This document shows positions 45,246 to 52,724 of a DNA stretch of 64,000 nucleotides, piece after piece (positions within the stretch are counted from its first letter, which is position 1; every line of letters begins with the position of its first letter). The notes beneath the pieces were generated by a model. The model was not told the DNA's origin, made no database searches, and worked only from the letters and a program-made list of their open reading frames with translations. Made by a program: the position numbers and the translations under genes. The stretch lies in the NCBI RefSeq assembly GCF_018070465.1, contig NZ_JAGPXT010000007.1:1-64000 (forward strand). Reading direction: 5' to 3'. The stretch is from Micromonospora sp. C95 (GTDB lineage Bacteria > Actinomycetota > Actinomycetes > Mycobacteriales > Micromonosporaceae).

Positions 45246-45848
45246 ATGACCAACAGGACCCGATGGGCCACCGACACCGGTCCCGAGCACTCCCAGTGGT
45301 ACGTCAACCGGTTCCGGCAGTTGGCGGCCGAAGGAGCGGACCTGGCCGGTGAAGCCCGGCTGCTCGACACGCTGGTGCCGCCGGCCTCCCGGATTCTCGA
45401 CGCGGGCTGCGGCACCGGTCGGGTCGGCGCCGAGCTGGCCGCACGCGGTCACACGGTGGTCGGGGTGGACGCGGACCCGGTCCTGATCGACGCCGCCCGC
45501 GCCGACCACCCCGCGCCCCGCTGGCTCGTCGCCGACCTCGCCGAGTTGGACCTCGCGGCGGCCGGTGAGGGCGAGCCCTTCGACGCGGCGGTGCTGGCCG
45601 GCAACGTGATGGCGTTCGTCGCCGCCGGCACCGAACGGCAGGTGCTCAGCCGGGTCGCCGCGCACCTGCGCCCGGACGGGGTGGTCGCGGTCGGATTCGG
45701 CACCGACCGGGGGTATCCGCTCACCGATTTCGACGCCGACGCGGTCGGCGCCGGACTGCGCCTCGACCATCGCTTCGCCACCTGGGACCTGCGTCCGTGG
45801 CGCGACGACGCGGACTTCGCCGTCACCATCCTGCGCCGACCCACCTGA
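45246..45848 (+). CDS. SAM-dependent methyltransferase
   Basis: A 200-aa class I methyltransferase: motif I ILDAGCGTGRVGAELAARGH, acidic strand-2 end VGVDADPVLIDAARAD, PFDAAVLAGNVMAFVA and AHLRPDGVVAVGFG. It starts MTNRTRWATDTGPEHSQWYV. The substrate is unknown. The ATG at 45246 is chosen because the conserved 'W...HSQWYVNRFRQL' start begins there. It precedes the ABC exporter pair by 70 bp on the same strand. Confidence 0.84.
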   Translation: MTNRTRWATDTGPEHSQWYVNRFRQLAAEGADLAGEARLLDTLVPPASRILDAGCGTGRVGAELAARGHTVVGVDADPVLIDAARADHPAPRWLVADLAELDLAAAGEGEPFDAAVLAGNVMAFVAAGTERQVLSRVAAHLRPDGVVAVGFGTDRGYPLTDFDADAVGAGLRLDHRFATWDLRPWRDDADFAVTILRRPT

Positions 45849-45918
45849 CTCCTCAACCACGCCCGAACCGGCTGATATTGACGTGGAAGCGTTCCGAGCC
45901 GCATCGTAGCCTGGACCG

Positions 45919-47664
45919 ATGCCCCCGCAGCTCCCGCACGTCGAGCCGGGCACGCCGGACACGAGGGGGCCACTGCGGTACATCTGGTGGCTGGTCCGCT
46001 GCCAGCCGTGGCGGGTGCTACGCGGCGGTCTGATCGGCACGGCCTGGATGCTCGGGTTGTCGCTGCGGCCGTACCTCGTCGCCCGGGCCATCGACGACGG
46101 GCTGCGCGCCGCCGACCACCGGACGCTGCTGTGGTGGGTGGCCGCGATCGTCGTCGCCGGGGTCGGGCTGGCCTACCTGGGCATCATGCGGCACCGCACG
46201 ATGACGTTCGTTCGGGAGGACGCCTCGGCCCGGTCCGCCGCCGTCCTGCTGCGTCACCTCTCCCGGATCGGTGCGGTGCTCCCCCGCAGACTCGCCGCCG
46301 GTGAGGTGGCCACGGTGGGCGGTGCCGACATCACCCACACCTCGGCGGTGCTGACGATGACCGGGCCCGGCGTCGGGGCGGTCCTCGCGTACGTCTTCGT
46401 CGCCTTTCTGCTGTGGTCGGTGTCGCCGTCGCTCGCGGTGTTCGTGCTGCTCGGCGTGCCGACGGTGGTCCTGCTCGTCGCTCCGCTGCTGCGCCGCCTC
46501 GAACGGGTCGAGTCGGTCTACCGCCACCAGCAGGGCCTGCTCACCACCCGCGCCGCCGACGTCGTGGCCGGGCTGCGCGTGCTCGCCGGAGTCGGTGGTC
46601 GGGGGCTGTTCGCCCGCCGGTACGCGGCCCGCTCGCAACGGCTGCTGGCCGAGGGGTACCGGGTGGGTGCGGTGAACAGTTGGATCGAGTCGCTGACGAT
46701 CGTCGTCCCGGGGGTGTTCCTGGCCGCCGTGGTGTGGCTGGCGGCACGGATGGCCTCGGCCGGTGACATCACCATCGGGCAGATGGTGGCCGTCTACGGG
46801 TACGTGGCGGTCCTCATCGTGCCGGTGTGGTTCCTGCTCGAAGGCGGTCACCAGGTGATCCGGGGGCGGGTCGCCGCCCGCCGGATCGTCGCGCTGCTCA
46901 ACCTGCGGCCGGACGCGGCCGGCCCGACGTCGCCGGGTGGCGGGACGCGCCAGGCGCCGGACCGGCCCGCCGACCTGCACGATCCCACCTCCGGGCTGAC
47001 CGTACCCACCGGGCGGCTGCTGGCCGTCGCCGCCGACGACCCGGCTGAGGCCAGCGCGTTGGCCGACCGGCTCGGACGGTTCGTCGCCAGCGAGGTGACC
47101 TGGGGTGGGGTACCGCTGACCAGCATCGCGCTGGACGAGGTGCGCGCCCTCATCCTCGTCGCCGACCACGACTCCTACCTCTTCGCCGGCACGCTGCGCG
47201 AGATCCTGCACGTCCGGGCGGATCTCGGCGACGCCGAGCTGCGCGCGGCGCTGCGTACGGCGTCGGCGGAGGATCTTCTCGACGCCCACCCGGACGGGCT
47301 CGCGATGCCGGTCGGTGCGCGGGCCCGCACACTCTCCGGCGGCCAGCGGCAACGGCTACGCCTGGCCCGTGCCCTGCTCGCCGAGCCGGACGTGCTGATC
47401 CTCATCGACCCGACATCGGCTGTGGACGCGCACACCGAGGCGCGCATCGCGCAGCGGCTCCGGGCGGAGCGGGCCGGGCGGACCACCGTGGTGTTGACCA
47501 CCTCGCCGCTGCTGCTCGGTCGCGCCGACCTGGTCGCACACCTGCGCGACGGCCGGATCGTCGCCGTCGGCGCCCACGTCGACCTGCTCGAACAGGATCC
47601 GAGCTACCGGACCCTGGTGTCCCGGGACAGCGAACCCGCCGACGTGGACGGATCACTGCGATGA
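45919..47664 (+). CDS. ABC exporter half-transporter with degenerate ATP site (LSGGQ intact)
   Basis: A 581-aa protein with a six-helix ABC_membrane domain (about 20-310) and an NBD (about 350-570). In the NBD the Walker A P-loop is gone (GRLLAVAADDPAEASALADR where GxxGxGKST is expected). The Walker B Glu is replaced (VLILIDPTSAVD), and the H-loop His is absent (VVLTTSPLLL). The signature LSGGQRQRLRLARALL is perfect. It is the first half of a heterodimer with the next gene, which overlaps it by 4 nt (ATGA). Substrate unknown; peptide or drug export is typical. Confidence 0.9.
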   Translation: MPPQLPHVEPGTPDTRGPLRYIWWLVRCQPWRVLRGGLIGTAWMLGLSLRPYLVARAIDDGLRAADHRTLLWWVAAIVVAGVGLAYLGIMRHRTMTFVREDASARSAAVLLRHLSRIGAVLPRRLAAGEVATVGGADITHTSAVLTMTGPGVGAVLAYVFVAFLLWSVSPSLAVFVLLGVPTVVLLVAPLLRRLERVESVYRHQQGLLTTRAADVVAGLRVLAGVGGRGLFARRYAARSQRLLAEGYRVGAVNSWIESLTIVVPGVFLAAVVWLAARMASAGDITIGQMVAVYGYVAVLIVPVWFLLEGGHQVIRGRVAARRIVALLNLRPDAAGPTSPGGGTRQAPDRPADLHDPTSGLTVPTGRLLAVAADDPAEASALADRLGRFVASEVTWGGVPLTSIALDEVRALILVADHDSYLFAGTLREILHVRADLGDAELRAALRTASAEDLLDAHPDGLAMPVGARARTLSGGQRQRLRLARALLAEPDVLILIDPTSAVDAHTEARIAQRLRAERAGRTTVVLTTSPLLLGRADLVAHLRDGRIVAVGAHVDLLEQDPSYRTLVSRDSEPADVDGSLR

Positions 47665-49421
47665 GCGGGCTGCCCGTCGCGGACCGTCAGGTCGTCCGCC
47701 GCGCCGCGCTGAACCTCATCGCCGCGGACCGCCGCGCGGTCGCCGCCATCCTGGTGCTGCACGGTGCCGCCGCGGTCGCCGGGCTCGCCCCGCCGTGGCT
47801 GCTGGGCCGGATCGTCGACGAGGTCACGGCCGGTTCCGGTGCCGCCGCGGTGGACCGGCTGGCCCTCGCGATCGGCGGCTGCGTGCTGGCGCACGGGCTG
47901 CTCGCCCGCTACGCCCAGTACGTCGGTCACCGGTTCGGTGAGCGGTCCGTCGCCCGGCTCCGCGAGGCATTCGTCACGCGAGCGCTGGACCTGCCCATCT
48001 CCGTCATCGAACGGGCCGGCACCGGCGAACTCGCCACCCGCAGCTCGGTGGACGTGACGACCGTCGGGACGACCGTGCGGGACGTGATGCCCGTCATGGT
48101 CATCGCCGCGACGCAGCTGTCGCTGCTGTTCGGCGCGATCTTCCTGCTGCATCCGCTGCTCGGCCTGGTCGCCCTGACCGGGCTGCCGACGATCGTCGCG
48201 GTCACCCGCTGGTATCTGCGTCGGGCCAGGCCCGCCTACCTGGCCGAGGGTGCGGCGACCGCCGAGTTGACCGAGGCGCTGACCACCACCGCGGAGGGCG
48301 CCCGGACCGTGGAGGCGCTCCGCCTCGGTGCCGACCGCATCGGGTACGGCCGGCAGCGCATCGGTGAGGTGTGGGCCACCCGCCGGGCGACCCTGGCCCT
48401 GCGGTCGGTCTTCTTCCCGGTGGTGGAGGCGAGCTACGCGCTGCCGATCGCGGTGGTGCTGCTGTTCGGCGGTTTCCTGCTGAACCGTGGCATGGTGACC
48501 CTCGGCGAGGTGGTCGCGGCGGCGCTCTACCTGCAACAGGCGATCGAGCCGTTGGACCGGCTGCTGCTCTGGATGGAACAGGCCCAACGCGGCCTCGCCT
48601 CGTTCGCCCGGGTGCTCGGTGTCGGCCAGCAGAGCGAATCCGCCGCCGCCCCGGTCGCCACCGGGACACCGCGACCACGGGTTCCGGCGTCCGCCCCACC
48701 CGGGCGGCTCGTGGTGCGGGGCGCCCGGTTCTCGTACGCCGACGGCCCCGACGTGCTGCACGGGATCGATCTGGTGGTGCGTCCTGGCGAACGCCTCGCC
48801 ATCGTCGGCCCCTCGGGCGCGGGAAAGTCCACCCTCGCCCGGCTGCTCGCCGGCATCGACGAGCCACGCGAGGGCGTGGTCAGCCTCGACGGCGTCGCGG
48901 TCACCGACCTCGACCCGGCCGAGCGACGTCGCCGGATCGCCCTGGTCACCCAGGAACACCACGTCTTCATCGGTACGCTGCGGGACAATCTCGCCTTCGC
49001 CGCGCCGGGCGCGTCCGACGAGCAGATGCGCGCCGCCCTGGGCGCGGTGAGCGCCGACTGGTACGGCGACCTGCCCGACGGACTCGACACGCAACTCGGC
49101 GACGGTGCCCGCGAACTCGGTGCCGCCGACGCCCAACAGCTCGCGCTGGCCCGCCTGGTACTCGCCGACCCGCACACCCTGATCCTCGACGAGGCGACGG
49201 CCGCGCTCGACCCGACGACCGCCCGACGCACCGAGCGAGCCCTCGCCGCCGTGGTCAACGGGCGTACCGTCATCGCCATCGCGCACCGGCTCAACACCGC
49301 TCACGACGCCGACCGGGTGGCGGTGCTGGAGGACGGCCGGATCACCGAACTCGGCAGCCACGACGAACTCGTCCGCGCCGGTGGCGCCTACGCCGCCCTC
49401 TGGCACTCCTGGCACGGCTGA
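47661..49421 (+). CDS. ABC exporter half-transporter with catalytic ATP site (signature degenerate)
   Basis: A 586-aa partner of the preceding gene. The membrane domain (about 20-310) includes ERAGTGELATRSSVDVTTVG. The NBD has canonical Walker A VGPSGAGKSTLARLLAGI, Q-loop LVTQEHHVFIGTLRDN, Walker B LILDEATAALDP and H-loop AIAHRLNTAHDADRV. The signature is altered: RELGAADAQQLALARL replaces LSGGQ. Paired with the upstream protein, one composite site has every motif and the other has none. Export of a lipid, peptide or drug is likely; no precursor gene is adjacent. Confidence 0.9.
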   Translation: MSGLPVADRQVVRRAALNLIAADRRAVAAILVLHGAAAVAGLAPPWLLGRIVDEVTAGSGAAAVDRLALAIGGCVLAHGLLARYAQYVGHRFGERSVARLREAFVTRALDLPISVIERAGTGELATRSSVDVTTVGTTVRDVMPVMVIAATQLSLLFGAIFLLHPLLGLVALTGLPTIVAVTRWYLRRARPAYLAEGAATAELTEALTTTAEGARTVEALRLGADRIGYGRQRIGEVWATRRATLALRSVFFPVVEASYALPIAVVLLFGGFLLNRGMVTLGEVVAAALYLQQAIEPLDRLLLWMEQAQRGLASFARVLGVGQQSESAAAPVATGTPRPRVPASAPPGRLVVRGARFSYADGPDVLHGIDLVVRPGERLAIVGPSGAGKSTLARLLAGIDEPREGVVSLDGVAVTDLDPAERRRRIALVTQEHHVFIGTLRDNLAFAAPGASDEQMRAALGAVSADWYGDLPDGLDTQLGDGARELGAADAQQLALARLVLADPHTLILDEATAALDPTTARRTERALAAVVNGRTVIAIAHRLNTAHDADRVAVLEDGRITELGSHDELVRAGGAYAALWHSWHG

Positions 49422-49552
49422 GCCAGCAGGTGGATGTCAGCGCTACGGCTCCCCGAGGTACGGGGCTGCGGAGCGGGATTCACGTTGGATAGTGTCGACT
49501 CCGCCACGAAACGTGACTGACCGCGACCCCTGCGGCGGACCGGAAGGACGGC

Positions 49553-49816
49553 ATGGCCAGCATCGAGCAAGTGAAGGCCGAGCTCGCCCAGGCGGCCGAG
49601 CAGTGCAACGCGACGACGAATCAGATCCGGGCCGCCATCGCCGGCACCGAACAGGTGATCTCTCGGCTGCGCGCGGTCTCGGCCGGCACCGGTCATCCCG
49701 CCATCGCCGAGGCGATCAACCGGGCCGAGCAGAGCAAGCAGCGGCTGGTCGAGGCGGCGACGGTGCTCCAGGGCAGCACCCAGGCGGCCCGGCAGTACAT
49801 CAGCGTGCTCGGGTGA
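49553..49816 (+). CDS. Small helical protein A of an uncharacterised cassette
   Basis: An 87-aa protein, almost wholly alpha-helical by composition, with a probable helical-hairpin shape. The first helix is SIEQVKAELAQAAEQCNATT, the turn region holds GTGHPAIAEAINRAEQ, and the end is STQAARQYISVLG. In size and shape it resembles ESAT-6/WXG100 proteins, but no W-x-G motif is present. It shares the HPxI..A turn and the A..Y....G ending with the third protein of the cassette. GGAAGG precedes the ATG. Three nt separate it from the next gene. I cannot assign a function. Confidence 0.72.
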   Translation: MASIEQVKAELAQAAEQCNATTNQIRAAIAGTEQVISRLRAVSAGTGHPAIAEAINRAEQSKQRLVEAATVLQGSTQAARQYISVLG

Positions 49817-49819
49817 CCC

Positions 49820-50080
49820 GTGAGCATCGGCGAGGTCAAGGCCGCCCTCGATGAGGCGAACCACCTGCTCGACCAGGGCAAGGCCACGATCGAAGGAGTC
49901 GGCGCGACCCTGGACGAGGTTTCCGGGCTGGTCTTCGCCACCCTGCACGACAGCCGACGAGCCGAGGCGGAACAGGCCCGCAAGGCCATCGCGGACGCCA
50001 TCCGCGAGGTGACGTTGACCCTGCGAGCCATCGGCGCGGCCCAGGAGAACGGCAGCGCGTACCGGAAGCGGCTGGGGTGA
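49820..50080 (+). CDS. Small helical protein B of an uncharacterised cassette
   Basis: An 86-aa protein beginning MSIGEVKAALDEANHLLDQG, similar in its opening to protein A's (I)EQVKAELAQA, and ending GSAYRKRLG. The predicted helices are long and amphipathic (EAEQARKAIADAIREVTLTL), suggesting a coiled-coil or heterodimer partner. No signal, membrane helix or catalytic motif. GTG start 3 nt after protein A; its stop overlaps the start of protein C (GTGA), so all three are translated together. Confidence 0.7.
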   Translation: MSIGEVKAALDEANHLLDQGKATIEGVGATLDEVSGLVFATLHDSRRAEAEQARKAIADAIREVTLTLRAIGAAQENGSAYRKRLG

Positions 50081-50775
50081 GCGATCTGCTCGCACAGGTC
50101 ATCGCCCAACTCAGATCCGCAGTGGACCGATTGGACGGCCTCGCGGTGCAGGCGACCCGCGCCGCCACGGACGTCGCCGGGGCGAACACCCGTTACACGA
50201 CGGCCGGCAAGGGTTCCGACCACCCGACCATCCGCGCGGCGGTGAGCCACAGCCGCACCGGTGTCGACAAGGCGCACCGGCTCGCCCGGTTGAGCAGCGA
50301 GGCCGCCCGGAATGTCACCGCGTACCTGAATGCGATCGCCCCGGGCTCGGTGCCGCAAGCAACCGTCGCCCCGTCCGGCCCACCCTCCGGCGAAGACCTC
50401 TTGTCCGACAGCGACCGCCGCGACCTCGGCCGCAAAAAGGCGGGAGGGTTCCTCACTCGCTCTCTGCGGCGGGCGGACGACGCACAGGACGTGGCATCCT
50501 CCACCACCGAAGGACTTCAATCCTGGGCCAAGGCCCTCCGTGATATGAACGGCCCCTCCGGCACGCAAACAGCTGGCACTGCTACCCCAACCGCCCCGGC
50601 ACCCGCGCCACGCCCCAAGATAGATGGGGCAGAAGCCGCCGGAAACCTCGTGGTGGTCGGCCTACTAGCCGGCGTGGTAGTTGATCGGGCCACCAGATTG
50701 ATCCGCAGATGGACAGCAAAGGACAACAAAGGTGAGGGAAGAAACGCTCCGCGACCTGATCCAAGCTCTGGCTAG
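50077..50775 (+). CDS. Helical-domain protein C with C-terminal membrane anchor
   Basis: A 232-aa protein. Residues 1-90 are related to protein A: LLAQVIAQLRSAVDRLDG, then SDHPTIRAAVSHSRTGVDKA and AARNVTAYLNAIAPG. A hydrophilic middle (about 90-170) and a Pro/Ala/Thr linker (TAPAPAPRP) lead to one membrane helix (AAGNLVVVGLLAGVVVDRATRL, about 185-206) and a basic cytoplasmic-type tail. The layout suggests that A and B assemble with a membrane-tethered relative. The acidic gene that follows begins 44 nt before this stop. Confidence 0.7.
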   Translation: MSDLLAQVIAQLRSAVDRLDGLAVQATRAATDVAGANTRYTTAGKGSDHPTIRAAVSHSRTGVDKAHRLARLSSEAARNVTAYLNAIAPGSVPQATVAPSGPPSGEDLLSDSDRRDLGRKKAGGFLTRSLRRADDAQDVASSTTEGLQSWAKALRDMNGPSGTQTAGTATPTAPAPAPRPKIDGAEAAGNLVVVGLLAGVVVDRATRLIRRWTAKDNKGEGRNAPRPDPSSG

Positions 50776-51160
50776 GGCTGACTGGGATGCTGTCGATGCG
50801 CTGGTAGTCGAGATCGGCCAGGATGGCCTGGCAAACGGCCTCCGGGTTATTGGGGCCGCCTTCGCTCTCGCCGTCAACCGACGCTTCGGCCCCGACGCCA
50901 CCCCGACCGATGTGGCCAACTGGGTCGCTGGGCTCCGTGCTCAGTACCAAGGGGAGGAACCTTTGCCCACACTCGAGATGGAAGGTCTCGTCCGGGCCGC
51001 CCTAGGCGAATCAGAGTTGGTCGACACGATTGCTCCCGAAACCGCGCTCGGGGCCGAACTCCTCATGCTCGGTCAGATAATTCTGCAGGAGAACCTGAGT
51101 GCGACGGAACTCGACGAGTTCGTGGCCGAGGCGGAGCAACTCGCAGCCGAGCACCTGTAG
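50732..51160 (+). CDS. Acidic helical protein, family X copy 1
   Basis: A 142-aa acidic, helical, cytoplasmic protein. Hallmarks are LRDLIQALARADWDAVDALV, VIGAAFALAVNRRFGPDATP, TDVANWVAGLRAQYQ, EGLVRAALGESELVD and LSATELDEFVAEAEQLAAEH. It is clearly paralogous to the gene at 53941-54372. It overlaps protein C by 44 nt, so it belongs to the same transcript and is probably coupled. The acidic character and position after putative effector-like proteins fit an immunity or adaptor role, but that is speculation. GTG start. Confidence 0.75.
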   Translation: MREETLRDLIQALARADWDAVDALVVEIGQDGLANGLRVIGAAFALAVNRRFGPDATPTDVANWVAGLRAQYQGEEPLPTLEMEGLVRAALGESELVDTIAPETALGAELLMLGQIILQENLSATELDEFVAEAEQLAAEHL

Positions 51161-51304
51161 AAACGTGGCGCCACAGTCGTTTCGCTACAACGGCACAGGG
51201 ATGGGATAGCCAAGCGGTTGACTAAACCAACCTCACCCAAAGCATCGCAATGCTCACTCTCGGCAATTCGACTCCGGGCGATCTTCGGCAATCACCTGGC
51301 TAAG

Positions 51305-51318
51305 TGTCAGCGGACAAT
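51305..51318 (+). promoter_or_regulatory. operator-like motif upstream of the GntR gene
   Basis: TGTCAGCGGACAAT, an imperfect dyad (TGTC....GACA), lies about 105 bp before the GntR start in an AT-richer intergenic stretch. TGTCTGCGGACAAT recurs at 52242-52255 just downstream of the GntR gene. Recurrence on both sides of a regulator gene suggests its own operator. Confidence 0.55.
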
Positions 51319-51423
51319 CTTTTAGTCGGCTGACATTTCGCCCGAATACCGACCCACCAAGGGCAGCGCGTTGCCTCAGACAGGCCACCAGTAACCTTTT
51401 GTCACGCGACAGTTGGAGATCCG

Positions 51424-52212
51424 GTGGACAACACGAGCGAACCAGGCAGGAAGCACAGCGCCGAGACCTTCGCCGCCGAACTTAGGCGCAGGATCAAGGA
51501 GCACGTCAAGGGCTATGAGGCTGGCGCGAAACTACCCACGCTGCGCGAGTTCGCCGCTTCGGAAGAAGGCGTAGCACGCGGCGTTGCGGAGAAGGCTATC
51601 GATCGCCTCCGTGCGGAAGGGCTGATCGAGTCCCGTCGAGGCTCCGGCAGCTACGTCCGAACGAGTCGGATTCCCCGCACCTCTCCAGGTCGCTTGTCAC
51701 CGACCCAGTGGGGTAACGGGCTGTCGATCCAGGCGCACGACACGGATAACCCACCACGGGCGGTAGATGTAGCGGTGGGCGATGTCGTGCCGCCAGCCCA
51801 TGTTGCCGAGGCGCTCGGAGTACCGCCCGGCGAGGCCGTGCTGTCGAGGTATCGCCGGTACGTACGAGACCGGCGCTCGGTGCAGCTCGCCACCGCCTAC
51901 CTCCCCATCGAGCTGACGCGCGGAACTCGCATCGAACACACGGACACCGGTCCTGGCGGAACCTTCGCACGACTCGATGAGCAGGGGTTCGGGCCCACGA
52001 GGTTCGTGGAACGAGTGATCAGTCGCGCGCCCACCCCGGCGGAAATCAACGGGACCGAAGGCCGGGACGGGCTGGGCTTACGCCGCGAAGGAGGTCTCGT
52101 CTTTGAGATCACCAGGTACGCCTACGCGGGCGACCGCTGCGTCGAGGTGTCGCTGATGGTACTCGACGCAGAGGTGTACGAGCTGGTCTACGCCTTCCCC
52201 CCAGAGGTGTAG
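51424..52212 (+). CDS. GntR-family (HutC/UTRA type) regulator
   Basis: A 262-aa repressor. The N-terminal GntR wHTH is about residues 12-80 (ETFAAELRRRIKEHVKGYEA, GAKLPTLREFAASEEGVARG, AIDRLRAEGLIESRRGSGSYV). A UTRA effector domain follows (about 105-255; PPRAVDVAVGDVVPPAHVAE, LSRYRRYVRDRRSVQLATAY, TFARLDEQGF). Codon usage is looser than in the flanking housekeeping genes, hinting at an acquired segment. GTG start with a TTGGAG-like site upstream. Related regulators (KorSA type) control plasmid and integrative-element genes in actinomycetes. Confidence 0.88.
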   Translation: MDNTSEPGRKHSAETFAAELRRRIKEHVKGYEAGAKLPTLREFAASEEGVARGVAEKAIDRLRAEGLIESRRGSGSYVRTSRIPRTSPGRLSPTQWGNGLSIQAHDTDNPPRAVDVAVGDVVPPAHVAEALGVPPGEAVLSRYRRYVRDRRSVQLATAYLPIELTRGTRIEHTDTGPGGTFARLDEQGFGPTRFVERVISRAPTPAEINGTEGRDGLGLRREGGLVFEITRYAYAGDRCVEVSLMVLDAEVYELVYAFPPEV

Positions 52213-52220
52213 CGGCAAGA

Positions 52221-52255
52221 ATTGTCCGCAGACCACTTGATTGTCTGCGGACAAT
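52221..52255. promoter_or_regulatory. inverted-repeat operator downstream of the GntR gene
   Basis: Perfect 13-bp arms ATTGTCCGCAGAC (52221-52233) and GTCTGCGGACAAT (52243-52255) with a 9-nt spacer, beginning 8 nt after the GntR stop. It contains the same TGTC.GCGGACAAT element found upstream of the GntR gene, and precedes the small membrane peptide/XRE operon. It could also act as a terminator. Confidence 0.62.
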
Positions 52256-52580
52256 CCATCATGGTTGGTCCTACAGCGATCGACCTCGCACCGACCCCCA
52301 CTTCGAGACCGGAGCGGGCTGGTGCGAGATCCCACGGACCAGCCATGCGGGAGTAGCTTCGATGCGGCAGAGTTTCTGCAAGACCAGACAGGATCACCAA
52401 CTGAATCCGGCCTCCCTGATGCGGCCGGTGGTCGCTCAGGCAGTGGATGCAAGACGCATTCCTATCCCTCGCCGAGATCGAACCCCCGCAGCTGCGGCGG
52501 TCGTGGGGGCCGCTCGTACCCGAAGGCCAAGGTTCGCGGTCAGCGGCTCGACTTGCACCATCCGCCTGAGGTGAGTGCGC
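52256..52580. other. 325-bp stretch without an assigned gene
   Basis: Between the GntR operator and the membrane-peptide gene. An open 40-codon frame (ATG 52447 to TGA 52569; MQDAFLSLAEIEPPQLRRSW at its start) exists without a clear ribosome site. I see no family match. The base composition is mixed and the stretch may be a leader region. Confidence 0.35.
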
Positions 52581-52724
52581 GTGGGCGTCGAAGTAGCGAT
52601 GATGGTGCTCGGCGGCGTACTGCTGGGGTTTCTCGCGGGGTTGTTGGCGTTCAAGGTGAAGGCGCGGTGGTGTCCGCGCTGCGGAGCGTCCACGGAGGCC
52701 ATCGGTCCGGCGGCGCGGCGATGA
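52581..52724 (+). CDS. 47-aa membrane peptide with zinc-ribbon-like CxxC tail
   Basis: A tiny protein with one membrane helix (AMMVLGGVLLGFLAGLLAF), a basic segment (KVKAR), then WCPRCGAST, a single CPxC knuckle, and a short tail. GTG start 8 nt after GAGGTGA; in-frame ATGs lie at 52599 and 52602. Its TGA overlaps the ATG of the XRE/TPR regulator (ATGA), so the two are translationally coupled. It may anchor or modulate that regulator at the membrane; this is inference. It is too short for most automatic gene calls. Confidence 0.62.
   Translation: MGVEVAMMVLGGVLLGFLAGLLAFKVKARWCPRCGASTEAIGPAARR

Noticed and set aside
51197..51290. tRNA-like stretch (TAGCCAAGCGGTT followed later by ATTCGACTCC)
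   Set aside because: It resembles a D-arm and a T-loop, but the T-stem and acceptor ends do not pair and no anticodon arm fits, so I do not call a tRNA or an att site.
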